Below are positions 34,390 through 46,806 of a stretch of 64,000 nucleotides of DNA, one piece after another. A program made the translations under genes and the position numbers. Positions within the stretch are counted from its first letter, which is position 1, and every line of letters starts with the position of its first letter. The stretch covers positions 265,126 through 329,125 of the forward strand of contig DF239102.1 in the NCBI GenBank assembly GCA_000507305.1, written 5' to 3'. The notes under the pieces were generated by a model that had not been told where the DNA came from, searched no databases, and worked only from the letters and a program-made list of their open reading frames with translations. Source of the DNA: Breviolum minutum Mf 1.05b.01. Taxonomy: Eukaryota > Sar > Dinophyceae > Suessiales > Symbiodiniaceae.

Positions 34390-36836
34390 TATATATGTAT
34401 AAACATACATACACAGTTTATTGCTTCTTTTTCTCCGAAACGCATTTCTTTAAGATCGGCTTGGTCTTTTTCATAGATCTCTGTGACTTTGTAGGTTTCA
34501 CGATTCAAAACAGATTAGGAGACGGGAGTCTCTCATTCTAGATCTACTAGTCCTTTATTCGGTGGAGAGATCATGAAATAAAAAACAAAAATTCAGCTGT
34601 CAAAACTGGAATCCTCTTGGAAAATTCTGGAAACATAGGGTTTTCACTGTAGGTCTTGGTAACTTAGTAACTTAGTAGTTCTTGGATCAGCGAGGCACTC
34701 CATGCTGGTGGGCCTTTGTCGGATGCTTGCATCAAGAATTGGTGAAACTACACAACTGGCAAACTTGGCCAGATGTTGTATGCACCAAGTACATATATAT
34801 GTATATATATGTATATATTTAATATGAAATCGTAAAACTGTGTATAACTGTGTCAGCAAACACGGTATACTGGAAGCCATCTGACATCTAAAAAAAATTG
34901 AGGCCTTGTGATTTCACATTCTTGCCTTCAAAAGCTGTCAAACATGGACATACCTTTAACATCTCCACTCATCCTCTCCACCTGAAGCTCAAAAAGGACA
35001 AAAACCATTTGTTGTGAAAGGTAGCATCCCATATCATAACCCAACAGGTGTGAAAATAAGCTTGGCATTTAATGTGCACACCATTATTACGAGAGGCAAT
35101 CTTTTGTGATATATACAACCTGTATCCACCAGCGCTCCAATGCTTGTCGAAACGTTTGCCCCAACCTCTCTCAAAAATCCCAATGCTTCTCCACCTTCAC
35201 ACAAGCAGCTAGACCCGCCCAACACCTTTCTCTCTTCCTCTCTCTCTTGATTGTGCTTGTTGGCCACTTCTTAGGACGCTATGATTTGACATGTGTACCT
35301 ATCTACTTGCCGCGCTAAAGTTACAGCACGCAATGAAGGATGCTCAATTAATAGTTCGAGAAAACAAGCCATTGTTTGTTGATGTTTGCTGTCTCTTTGA
35401 AAACGTGTTGTTTGATAAATATAAATATATACAAATCTTCTTGTCCAATTATTTTGGCCGCCCCATTAGCCTATTGTATTTGGTAGCTTGGCACCTTGAG
35501 AGACAAAAGAATGATGAACACAAATAAAGCTTTAAATGGAAGTGCAAATGCAGAACTGAACAACATGCAACCTGGACGCGTGTTTGCTAAAAGAACATTG
35601 TCATGGTATTTTATGACCATCTGCAGCATGCCCTCCAATTTCCAGCCTCTGACATATGACACATGCAAAGGCAAACGCATGCTATTCACGTGGGCTCAGT
35701 TGTGATGTCATGTTGCTATGTCTCCTCCTCAACTGCGCATGTAGCTGCCGCATGGCGCACGTACGACGCCAAAAGCAGGCAAATAAAAATGGACATGGTC
35801 GCAACGGTTCCTTGGTCCATGTCCAGAAGTTCATCTCCGAAAGAACTACTACAGTGGAAAATGATGGAAAATGTAACCCGAGTTAAAAAAACCAAAAACG
35901 TCACCACCCTTAGGCCATATAGGGCATGCTTTATTTATAAATCAACTCAAACTTTAGCAACTCAAACTATACTTTTCGGACAGTTACTCCATAATGACGC
36001 CCATTACTACAAACCAACACACATCGTCGCATTTGTTTTGCTCCTGTAGTACTTGCAGACTGGAATCCCGTCAGCGTGGTGAAGGGACTGGACGGACTAT
36101 ATATAACAAACTTGTACACAGTAACTATTCTGGATATTATCAAATCACAGCATAAGTAGGGGGTAGCAGCGGGGTAGCATAAACCTTCATGAGCATATCA
36201 CGAACGATTCCCAGTGGCAAAGAAAACACCAAAACACCATTTTTTACGTTACCCTAAAATGGTCGGCAGGGGAACCAAAATATAGTAAAAAAACGATGAT
36301 AAGCACATGAGCTCTGCACATGCTCTTTCCCATAATATCCTCAATTTCTATGATCACACTCTCCATCATGAATCATTAATCCCAACACATTCAGTACAAT
36401 TTCTTCCAATCAAATATTACCCCTAAAAGAGAGGAGGAGACACGCAAAAAACCTGGCCGACCTCCAGCACTTTCAATAGCCCAGTTGCGATGATGAAAAG
36501 AGCCCGGCGAAAGGTGAGAACGCCCCGCCCTTTTTCTTTTTGGAGCCCGGGGAGAAAAGGCCAAGAATCAAGACGTGCCAACAAGTAAACCAAAACACAC
36601 CGGAGCACTACACCACACTCAGAAACAATTGATTTCGTGCAAAAATGACTTCGAACGCAAATCTCGGAAAACACACACCCCTCAGCCACATCAAATCAAA
36701 GATTAACAAAAAAACGTGAAGTGCATATAAGTGCATAGTATCTAGGTTAGTAGCAACCGTTCCTCACCGTGAATATGTAGCCAAATGATGCAAAATGCAC
36801 CGGCCAACTGTTGGCCTGGCAAGCCCTAGGTCCCAC
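34390..36836. other. candidate small exons on the - strand
   Basis: Candidate exons include about 35100-35230 (LGFLREVGANVSTSIGALVD before a GTTGTA donor) and about 35573-35654 (RGWKLEGMLQMVIKYHDN after CATATGTCAG). A leader-like start at about 35720-35851 reads MSIFICLLLASYVRHAAAT. They could belong to one secreted protein but were not joined. AT microsatellite sequence lies near 34790-34820. Confidence 0.3.
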
Positions 36837-37012
36837 GGCATTGATCTTGCAATTCACTGGTGGGTAAGGCCTCGGTCCAAGGAAACGTTTTGAAAAAAAT
36901 TGGAAACGTCAAGATGGGTTCATCTTCCCCAATTTTGGGGGTGAACATAAAAATAAAATGAAACCACCAGCTAGATTTAAACATGGATCTCATTGAATTA
37001 GATTGAATGAGA
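36837..37012 (-). CDS. two micro-exons flanking an introner
   Basis: Exon 36968-37012 (45 nt, after CTGAAG) encodes LIQSNSMRSMFKSS and leaves TG. Exon 36837-36856 (20 nt, acceptor TTACCCACCAG, donor GTGGGA) starts with T, completing Cys, and encodes ELQDQC. The phase fits, but both exons are very short, so this pair is the weakest of the introner cases. Confidence 0.35.
36857..36967 (-). mobile_element. introner-like element, copy 9 (degenerate)
   Basis: The right terminal repeat (CTAGCTGGTGGTTTCATT on the - strand) and the core with CCCCCAAAATTGGGGAAGATG are recognisable, but the left end is diverged. The intron starts at GTGGTTTC and would end at CCCACCAG, 111 nt in all. Confidence 0.6.
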
Positions 37013-39066
37013 CTTCAGTAAACCGGGGGATAACTCTCCTAGTAGTGGGGATGAATCACCGGCCCCAAGTTGAAATAGTGTAAAATTAGTGCTGTGACTG
37101 TCACTGGGAGAGGGGATCACCCAAAATTTTGCCTTTGAATGATTTTGGGTTCAGATTTGGAAGAAATGAATACTGCAAATAACAAGGTGATACAAACATG
37201 TACATATGCTGTAATTGTTTTCAATCTAAACATGAATGACGGATGTCACTTGATTGGAATGTAACTATATAACTATTGTTCCTTTCTGTACAACATTGGA
37301 GGCCTAATCTTGGTAGCTATATGACCTAGCAGTTAGGTGGTGGCGGCCCAGAATATACTGCCTGAATCACATCATCTTACATCAATACATAACATACATC
37401 AACATACCACATACACATGGAGAAGAATTGTTTCACACATCGACATGAATCAACGGCAAACCACCAAGGAGAAGCCGATTAATATATATAATATACATAT
37501 ATCATATCTATATCAAAAAAACAATACTTAAATAAATGCACCTATACCAAATCTTGATCAAATAATTATATATATACACATTTATCTATATTTGTGCAAA
37601 CTATTGTTAGAGATTCAGGTATTGAAACACCACCCATCTGCCTAAGCTCAAGTTATTTTTTTGTTGGCTTCACACGCTGATTCTCACGTCGCTCATTCGT
37701 CTGTCTTCATCGCTCCATGGCGGAGTCGGCGGCCGGACTGGACGAATGTCCTTGGGGGGTTCGGTTCGTTGGGTGGTTGGGGTGGGAGATATGGAGGCTT
37801 CTAAGGTTTTTTTTTCATATACACCCTGCAAGATTAACGGCTGGAGCCTACAAATCACCAATCTAGAAAGGAAAATGATCTGAACCTAACCTCCATGATT
37901 ATGTTTCATGTTTATCTTCAAGGTTGTATCTTTTATTAATGGGCCCTGCTAAACACTTGGTTCACAGTGGAAATTGTGAAGGGTGAAATTTCAGTTTCCT
38001 GCGTAAAAATGAAGGAAGATTAGTTGCCCACTGTTACAGGGATTTGACAAAAAGCTCCTAACAAATGATCATGTTGAAGCATAGGGATATGCAGTCGCCA
38101 TAGGGCACACCGCTTTTGGCACAAGAAGATGGTCTTTGGCACAAGTTAACCCTTCGACCCAGTATATCCAAACTCTTGTTGCTACTAGTAATGAAAGGTG
38201 AATAAAAGCGAGATAGTTTCGATTTTATTTTTGATCTCAATGTTGGTAGAAAAATATGTTGTTCGTATCGTTGTCACCCTCGGGCAGTCTGGCAATATCT
38301 AGTAATATAAATATTATCAAACATGCAAAAATATAAATATTTATGCAAAAACATCATCAAATATGTATATACGTGTAATATATACTATCTAAACCCATAT
38401 CATAAATGTATACATTAAAAAAATACAAACATAATACATAAACATTTATGTAAACCTTAAAAACTGGTGAATCCGTTAAGACTGAAATCCAGGTCAAAAG
38501 CAGTACCAACTCAAACTATGTCATGTCGAGGACCCCAAAAAATCAAGCTCCTGATACCTCTTATGGTCCAACGTTGAAAGAAACAATCTTGAATTGTCGG
38601 GAAGTCACCAAGAAAAAATCATGGGGTTCCCTCAGAAATATTTTAGGAAAAGGTTTGTTACTCGATATTACTATATAGTGATATTACTAGGGCGCTGATG
38701 GTGGGTGATTTTACATTGGATACCCCAAACCCCGAACAGCTCCGTTTCTGGTTCCGTAATTGCTAAATACAATCCAAGCATTTCAGAGCTCTATGTATAT
38801 GTATCCCAACGATGGGAAGTTCGGAACATCATCCCAACTTATGGGAAGTTCGGTTTTCTTCACTTGAAAACAGGAGGAGCACGTAGAAAAATCAAACATG
38901 TTCCAAACTGATTTATATAAAACAGTAGTAAACAAGTCAACTAAAACCAATACTGTAGAACCAAGGAAAAAACACAAAAAAAATATGGTTAACAAAACAT
39001 GAATGCAGATTTACAGTATGTGTATGGATACCACTACACAAATATCGATGCACCTGATCACCTCAC
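37013..39066. other. no supported exon
   Basis: AT-rich sequence with long TATA runs (37480-37590, 38300-38450). A - strand stretch at about 37690-37790 (PPKDIRPVRPPTPPWSDEDR) is Pro-rich and could be an exon. Confidence 0.3.
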
Positions 39067-39141
39067 CTGAACCTCCGGCCAGGTCACATGCGTGGGCGGA
39101 AGGAATCTCCCGGCTCTGCCAAGACGCCACCTGTGAGTGAC
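39067..39141 (-). CDS. internal exon, unknown protein
   Basis: A 75-nt GC-rich exon in an AT-rich setting, phase 0 at both ends. The acceptor CCCCCCCAACAG has a strong pyrimidine tract and the donor is GTGAGG. It reads VTHRWRLGRAGRFLPPTHVT then WPEVQ. No stop occurs in this frame. The family is not recognised. Confidence 0.55.
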
Positions 39142-40977
39142 CTGTTGGGGGGGACCACGTCGAAGATGTTTTCGTATTGTAGTAGAATGGGAGATACGTT
39201 CAGAAGATCCAATTTTAAGCGGGTAAAACATGGTATACTATTATAACCAAGGAATCTGTAAGGTATGATATGGGGTTTTCGAATGGGGTTAGACTAACCT
39301 GATGAAATTAGGGATATTACAAAACTGAGCACATGTCATGTCTTTTAAAATTCAGCACCCACATATGGATCTTTTGATATTAATGGATCAACTCCTTAAG
39401 TGGTAGATAGTCGTACTACATGGGTCCTTCTACCCGAGAAAACATTGATCCCTTGGGTCCTTTAGAAAAGATCATGGCTAGGTATGACCATCCCCATCAC
39501 TCAGAAACCTCGCTAATAGATGATATGATGATATGAAGGTCTGAAACATGTTGCTGTGATTTGAAGGAATCAACTATTCTACAACCTCCAAAACGAACAT
39601 GGCACAGTTCTTACATAACGAGTTGGAGCATTGACTAACTTACCCTTGGGGGCTTTCCAATATTGACGGAAGTGGATGTACACAATCCTTATGGGTTCAG
39701 TACACAAGCCAGAAGATGCTGATAGCCTATGGATATTGAATAATATCATGGTAACACAAAAACATTGAAAACATAAAATATCTATTTATAAGGAGCGGTC
39801 AACAAGCAAATGGGGAACATCAATATGTTTATAGCAAATAAAATGTACAGTATATATATATATATATTTCAATGGATAATACGGTACGTCCATCGTTTGT
39901 CGGGGATCGGCAAGAAGCATTTGCAAAAAAAACACCTTGCCTTTCCTAATGTAATTAAGGCAGGACTGAGATGGACTGAGTGCTACTGGTCGCGTCCCCC
40001 AGGAGGTTTAACAAATGTCCTCTGAAAAGGGAGCATTTTGAAAGGACATTTCACCTAACCCAACCTTCAATTTTCAGTGAATATGTCAGATTTTAGGGGA
40101 AATAACTTTGAAGATCCAAAATCAACACTTCTCTCCCCTCAGCATGTCACAACCTTTGAGTGAACCCATTGGAAAGAAAGGGGCCGATGATTTGACAACC
40201 TAATTAAGGTAACATCAGTAATGTCGCATCACCATTTACTTCATGACAATAGGACCATTAAGTTCCAACTGCTGTAAAGATTCGTCTTCAATCTTCCACC
40301 ACCCAAACAACATCAAAAACTTTCAAGCCGTCTTCTTGGGTGAAGCTCTAGCTTATATAGACATATATTTAAATATATATATATATATACATCATAAACT
40401 CGACATGTTGTTCAGTTGGCTGTTTTTCCAAAAATCTCCGGTGTTTTTGCGGGGCCTGAAGGCAGGGATGGGGAACAACATGCCAGGCAAAGGTTTCACC
40501 GGCTGCTCCTTGAAGTCGCTTGGCACCACAGGAGCAGACTCAGTGGGACCACTGGTGGCAGGTCCCAAGGGTGATGAAATGAGTAGCAAATTCCCTAAGC
40601 AAAGCAGTAGGTTCACTAATGAACGGGTTTTTTCACTATAGTGCTATATGGCTCTGATTTTTTCATACTTATACACTTCATATGTGTATAAAAATGAAAC
40701 AGACATCTATGTATATATATATGTATATATTATATCCACCAAAACAAGAAAGAAACAGAAAACATAGACAGATTGAAAAAAAAGCAGGACCTCTCTTTTA
40801 ATGCGATTCCTTTTGCCAGCCTATTAGACAGGGCAGTTCACGAGCCCGATCCAAAAAGCCTCCTGCACATTCATCACCTTTCCATACTATGCCATTCTTA
40901 ACCTGTTTTTGCAGGCTTCGGGGAAACCCCCGTTAAAACAACAAAAAAAACAGCATCATCTCCATGATCTCCAAAAC
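39142..40977 (-). other. sparse stretch with one Pro-rich candidate exon
   Basis: At about 40430-40600 the - strand reads SPLGPATSGPTESAPVVPSD then FKEQPVKPLPGMLFPIPAFR. This GC-rich, Pro-rich text is probably an exon with a GTGAAA donor after KEQP. The rest shows no convincing exon. Confidence 0.35.
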
Positions 40978-41381
40978 AGATTTTTTCCGCCAGGTCTCCG
41001 CAGGGCGTTTGATGGCCACATCTACATTTTCCAGTTGTTCTGGTGCTGCGTATCCTGCGGCTGCGGCAGCCACTTGAGCAGCCTTGAGGTACTCCTCGAT
41101 TAGCTCGTGCAGAAAAGGCGGGAAGTTCAAGGTTTCAGAGGATATGACCCAGTTTTCAGAGGTGACCTGAAACGACCTAAAATGGAGTTGTGCCTTGTGA
41201 GGCTGCTTTTTGTGGGGGGGTTATTCCCCCCTACTTATGGCCCTGCTACATGTTGCTTAGGTGAGAACCTAGGATCTAGGTTCTCACCGGTATGTGTGAA
41301 GGTTATTGACAGTAGATGTAGGGGAGTTCCATTTTCGATTATTGCTCCATCAATGGAATCTTGCAAGAGAGTTGCTTCTCT
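40978..41381 (-). CDS. two exons of an unknown protein
   Basis: Exon 40978-41166 (acceptor GGTCGTTTCAG, phase 0) encodes VTSENWVISSETLNFPPFLH, ELIEEYLKAAQVAAAAAGYA and IKRPAETWRKKS. A GTTTTG donor follows, or the frame continues as VLEIMEMM to a TAA at 40933. Upstream exon 41288-41381 (acceptor CTATTCAG) encodes REATLLQDSIDGAIIENGTP then LHLLSITFTHT. It ends at a GTGAGA donor that is also one arm of a 12-bp palindrome. The exact junction is one base ambiguous because both intron ends carry an extra G. The helical, Ala-rich text is convincing; the family is not recognised. Confidence 0.6.
41260..41288. repeat. perfect 12-bp inverted repeat at a splice donor
   Basis: GGTGAGAACCTA and TAGGTTCTCACC are separated by 5 bp. 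On the - strand the first arm supplies the GTGAGA donor of exon 41288-41381, so the 5' splice site would sit in a hairpin. Confidence 0.8.
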
Positions 41382-41753
41382 CTGAATAGACGCATGTTAT
41401 CCACTTCCATATTCTTTTATTTTTAGAGAGTGGCAAATCCAACCAATCTTGCTCTTGATGTTTTTGCTTTTGCGTCCCTGACTGCAGAGTTTGTGGAAAA
41501 CAAAGAAAAAGAAACATGATTTAGTAGATTGGCATTACAATAAGCCAAGGATCAATCAATCAACAAGACACATCAGCTGGAGATGAATGGGTGCACTATT
41601 GCAACTACTACTATTATATAATATCACTGTAAACACACAGAACACATCAGAACTAATAGGCTTGCGACCGACCACCGGCACTACGACCACCACCAGCCTT
41701 CATCAAATGTTCGCTTCTGCTGGCTAATCTGAATGATTATGATTATGACGATA

Positions 41754-41816
<63 letters not shown>

Positions 41817-43491
41817 ATGTTGTTGTTGTTGTGGTTGTTGTTGTTGTTGTTGTTGATGGTGATGATGATGTTGATGATGATGCTGCTGATGATGATGATG
41901 TTGATGATGATGAACATGATTTTGTTGATGATGGTTACTGTATGTCGATGGTGCTGAGGTTGATCGACATTATGATTATGACTATCACGATCGCGTTATG
42001 ATGACATATCAACATCACAACATCCTGTAAATTGCCTCCCCGACCAACTGTACTATAGAAATTAATCATGACGATGCATTGTCAAACACAATTAGAAACA
42101 ACACTGTCAAACACATACATGTATTGCATGGAAACAACTTCATGTCAAATTCATGTCTAAAAGATGTCCAAAAGTTTGAGTGACATTCATCCGGCGATGC
42201 CCACATTCCTTTTGTTAACATGTCTCCTCCTTGCCATAGGGTGGGGACACAGGTGCTGCAAAGTACTCAGGCGCATCCTCAGCCGAACAACTATTGATTG
42301 TGCCAAAATATCTTCATATATAGTCTTCAATTAATTGCCAACCTTGGTAGAAAAGTGTAGAAAGTGATGACTAACCATCTGACCACTTGGATGAATTTAC
42401 TATCTGAAATATAAGATTTAATATATCAGATTTGACGCCGTGGAGGATTTCCAAATGACTTTCTCAATTGTAACGTCTTTTGACGCATGTTGGAGCTTTG
42501 CGTGACCATTGTAAGATCACCAAAGTTGTCCCTGAAGTTGTACCCTACAACTCATCATTCCTCCCCCGAAGGTTTCACAGCTCAGCGCTGATCAACCCCT
42601 GAAAAATGGGAAGACTTAGAAGACGACTTTTTGCCTATTTTCAAAAGCTTTTGCTGTTACACCCCTGAAGATTAACATGGAACATAATCATGGAAGTTTG
42701 GTTCAGATCATTTTCCTTTCTAAATGGGTAATTGGTAGGTTCGAGCCGTTAATCTTCCAGGGTGTAAACTTCAGGGAGTCGTAAATTTTCCATACCGTCC
42801 ATACCCACCTCTTGATGCCCAAGTCTCTGCTGTGGTATTCATCCCTAATCGAGTCAAGTCCGACAGCGCCACAGGTGCATCCCCGGTCTCTGGGGGAATG
42901 GCAGGCAGGGCCTCGGAAGCCGGGCGAACTGGAGGGAAGAAAAAACCTGGATTTACATCTTGATGTTTCTACAGTATCATGTTTCACCATAAAAAAGGAT
43001 TTGATTAGGGCTTAAAAACAAAATTCATGTGAACATCTGTCCTTTTTTTTGGTACCTGTCAAAGTTCAAAAGTATCCAAAAATAGTATCACTATGAAATT
43101 CAGGGTGTGACCTACCACAATATACTGTGGGGCATTTCAACGGTGTGGAGGCTACAACTCTGCTTCACTCTTTCCGCAAGTCGACGTTATCATTCTTGGC
43201 TTTTTTGGGGATCCTTCAGCTGCTCGGAGGTGGAACTTACGTCATCCTCAGGTTTTTGGTATCCGCGAATTCAGCCAACATCATGACCATGGAAGGTATT
43301 TTTGGACACGTGTTAGGTGCGGCGGTGCTTCCTTTTGAATACGGCCACTGATACAGCAATTGTTTGGTTGTCCATCTCTAAACTATTCTAAACTCGTTAA
43401 AGGGCGTAAGAAGAATCTGCGAGAGAGACAAACCCTACCTGAAAGACTCAAAACAAAAGCAGAAACAAAAAAACACAAAATTCCAACCATT
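41382..43491. other. microsatellite and unresolved sequence
   Basis: Contains the (GAT)n and (TTG)n tracts at 41755-41935. GC-richer patches at 42800-42950 are open on both strands. No splice-supported exon was fixed. Confidence 0.3.
41755..41935. repeat. (GAT)n then (TTG)n compound microsatellite
   Basis: About 20 GAT units, then TTG units and interrupted GATGATGTT repeats. It creates spurious open frames of single amino acids on both strands. Confidence 0.95.
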
Positions 43492-43703
43492 TCATGATGT
43501 GAGCTTTCTGGGTCTTTTATCCATCCACCATCCGACACCATCGACGACACCGAAACCGTTGAACCCGGACTCCGGCACCTTGGGGCACTTGGAAGGATCC
43601 AAGCATGGCTTGGCCGCCTCCAATTGCTGCGCATCGCATTGGGAAAAACCTGGGCCATGGGTGCGGGTGGCGCTTGGCACCCCCATGGATGATAGCATCA
43701 TTC
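43492..43703 (-). CDS. candidate terminal exon, Cys-containing protein
   Basis: After a TGTCTCACAG acceptor the frame is open for 212 nt to a TGA at 43492-43494. It reads PSATRTHGPGFSQCDAQQLE, then AAKPCLDPSKCPKVPESGFN and GVGWWMDKRPRKLTS. Three cysteines are clustered in QCD...PCLDPSKC. It is GC-rich against an AT-rich background. The alternative frames are less protein-like. Confidence 0.5.
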
Positions 43704-46015
43704 TGTGAGACATGAACGAATGTCATAACTTGCCCGAAACTTGAAGTTATACCTTCTAGCCAAAAAGAGATGTGGAGGAAAAACATCACCAAAGCCAATC
43801 TACTTGACATAAAAATTCAGATTATAGAATAGTAATGAATAGTACAGATCATATCGGATCATATCGGTACGTACAAATACTCTCATGTTCTCGTACTGGT
43901 GGTGCCAAAGTAGGCACAGTGACAGGCAAAATTCATGACATCCATACGTACTTTCTCATCGCTTGCATAGACAAATGGGTTCATGCACCTGGGTGTAGCT
44001 ACCTATGATAACCAAATGGCACTAGGAACTAGCTACCTTTAGTGAGTCCCCAGGGGAATTGTTAGAGCCTCCAAGTTAACTTTCCACTCTTCCACTCTTC
44101 AAAATGGGTCAAACCACGCAATTGAGGATAGATATTGAGACTTGGAGGTACCCTCCAGCAAATCTGACAGGAGAAACAATGCCACGGGTTTGAAATATTC
44201 CATCATTTTCCTTCGCCCAAGAAAAGGTTTTGCGCCCAAATAGTTTCTCCCAAAACAAATCGAAATTTGGTTTGTTACTCTACCTTTTTACATCCTTTTA
44301 CTGTATCCGCGCTTGAGGAACAAAAACAACAAAAACGGTTTGCTATGTCCCTTTTGTCCGGAATCTAAATATCCCCCCCGATAAAAAAGAACAACCTTCC
44401 CATCCACCACCACTGAGTTTTCAGCCCCACAACAACGAAAAAACGAAGAACAAACGAAACCCACCCGACGACGAAAAAAACGGCCAAGTCACTGGCTTCC
44501 ACAATACTGCCAGCTTCAGGACCATAACTTCCAGGAGCACTACGTCCCACAGAACCCAAACCATCCACCTGGTGGTGAAAGAAATGAGGGGGGGTGTTTT
44601 TCATGGTTGGTTGGTTGGATGGTTGGTGTGATTGTTGTGGTTGGTTATTGGTTGGGTGGTTGAAATGGTTGGTTCGTCAGGTGGTAGTAGGGTTGTGGTT
44701 TCATAGCACAGGCAACGCGAGTCTATTATTTTCTCAACTGAAGAGTCTTGTGGGATTCCTTGGGTATGTTTACTATACCCTATGAAAAGTGTGGTGAAAA
44801 GTTTATCTAACAAAAACAGACTCAACAGTGAAGCGGATTATTGTTTTTAGACATCAACTTGTTTTCAACATCCTCATGACACAGGGAATAGGTGTGAGGT
44901 GGAAGAAAATTGTCTTCTATTGCTTTTCTTAAATGGAATGGAATCCACAAATACATTGTGTACTGTACACAAGGAAACATCTATGTGACTTGCTGCATAT
45001 AAGTTTTCATGTACATCTGCACACTCATCCTATGCATATGCTCTCTCCGTCTCTCTCTCTCTCTCTCTCTCTGCCTCAATTCTTACTTATGTGTTGTTTT
45101 TTTCTGAAATTCAGCAAATTTGCTCGCTGTTATCTGAGTCTTCTGATATCTGAACGAGCTACCTTGCAACAGGGGAGCCTCCTTAGGTGGATGATGATAT
45201 CCTTTGTCCCCATGTATATAGATTCAACACTATAACGATAATTTACCCTTCACCTATCATTTGAAAGATCAATATTCATCGCTCCGACTCCATACTATTC
45301 AATCATTCCTTTTGGGATCTTTTTGGTAAACAAACTGGCCGCAAACTCAACCATTCCAAGGTAAAGGAAATTTCCATTGCTATCTGTCAGTTTATTTCTC
45401 TGTGTACTTACTAAATCTCTGATTGGTCAACAATGACTTTTGCTTCCTCCCGTTCTACCACCACACCTTGCAAGGACCGCACATGCTACGGCGAGTGCCA
45501 TCCTAACATCAGTGCAAATCAGCCAACTCTGGCCATCTTGTGGAAATATCGTTGACTTCATTCATAGATTTTTAAGACACCCTCACATCTGGCATCTATA
45601 TATAGATTCAAAAGACCTGTTTAACAGTAAACACCGCCCGAAAGTCTGCGGTTGGAAGAGCCCTAGAGTCTTCATTCTCAACCTTGCATGGGTGAAAGTA
45701 GGAAACTTCTCACATGACGATTGTCCAACGTAGGTTAACATGAAGATTATTTAATTGGAATTTAATTGAAAATGAGAATTGCTTCTCCAGCGTCAATGAT
45801 TCCAGTGCAAAAGCGCCCGCCCCACGATATTCTCAGAGAAACAGTACATCTATGATATTTGTATATTAGATATTGATAAACGCATAAGTTATAATGGATG
45901 ATAGTCTGGTTTTGTGCTTGTAACCCCACACTGTTTCCCATTTGACCCTTTTGCACCTTTCGTGTATAGGAGGTCCACATGCAAGATACTCCAGCGCTCT
46001 TGCCCTTTGCCATAC
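43704..46015. other. unresolved stretch
   Basis: GGTT-rich low-complexity sequence at 44600-44690 and a short CT tract at 45051-45072. A - strand start at about 45480-45512 reads MALAVACAVLA and could be a signal peptide. Nothing else is supported. Confidence 0.3.
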
Positions 46016-46129
46016 CTAGTAATTTCCGGAAGGAGATTCGCGAAGGTGGAACCAACGAAGAACAATGGGTTGAGTGTAGCTGCAAATCACTGGCCAGCAC
46101 GAGAGGACTTTCGAAAATCCAGTTATCCC
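46016..46129 (-). CDS. internal exon, unknown protein
   Basis: A 114-nt exon with acceptor CATAACGCAG and donor GTATGG. Two bases, 37 codons and one base read DNWIFESPLVLASDLQLHST, then HCSSLVPPSRISFRKLL. Partner exons were not identified. A + frame across the same bases is also open but less protein-like. Confidence 0.5.
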   Translation of the reverse strand, partial: GITGFSKVLSCWPVICSYTQPIVLRWFHLRESPSGNY

Positions 46130-46629
46130 CTGCGTTATGCGCCCAACAACTTACCATTTAATGAACTGAGTCGCCTTCCCTTCGAATGGTACATTGGACG
46201 GGGCCAAAGTGGCCAAACCTATTTGACTTCAACATCGAATATGTCTTGAGATCTGATAACTTCAACATGCTGATCATTGCTTATCACCTTTGGAAGTAAC
46301 ATGAAATATGGCCTTCAAAGCCATCCTCAAAAAGAAAAAAAAGGCTACTATTTGGTTTCAACTATCTTGAATTAAAATCCTTCAACCGAAGGTTTTCCAG
46401 GTGACTTGCTTGGTAACTGACGACTTGTCACCTATAACTGATATCTATGCCCGCGACAGGTGCCCATGAAAGCACGCTTCTGCCCGGCAAACACCAGGCA
46501 GACATACCCAAATACCAAACACAAATAAGTATCGATACAAAAACACATATAAAAGTGTTCATGCATATAAATATATATATATATATGCAACAAATATCTA
46601 TATATATAAACATGACGTTTTTATGTATT

Positions 46630-46806
46630 TCTGTATCGAATGCCCAGATGCAATCATCTTGGCGAATCTCTCCACTGACATCCGTGCAATCGGAAACTTT
46701 CGAGACCATTTGCTGGTGCTCGCAGCCTCCGCGCGGGCTGAGGATGGAACATGTCATTCCGCAAAGTGACGGATTGATGTTGCTAGGGCAACCAAGAATC
46801 CCCCAA
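46630..46806 (-). CDS. candidate exon of a Cys-rich protein
   Basis: The - strand is open and reads CWGILGCPSNINPSLCGMTC, then SILSPRGGCEHQQMVSKVSD and CTDVSGEIRQDDCIWAFDTE. Seven cysteines in about 55 residues suggest a secreted disulphide-rich domain; no named domain is recognised. A smaller candidate exon (RAFMGTCRGHRYQ) lies at about 46442-46488 on the same strand. Exact ends are not fixed. Confidence 0.45.

Noticed and set aside
3601..36972. Nine short similar repeats considered as a CRISPR-like or regulatory array
   Set aside because: Spacing is irregular (2-10 kb), the elements have inverted termini, and they fall at intron boundaries, which fits transposable introners better.
41681..41957. 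Open frames of poly-Ile/Asn and poly-Met/Leu on opposite strands
   Set aside because: They are translations of the (GAT)n/(TTG)n microsatellite and have no independent coding character.
42730..42760. GGTTCGAGCC, similar to a tRNA T-loop
   Set aside because: No matching D-arm, anticodon stem or acceptor stem could be drawn around it.
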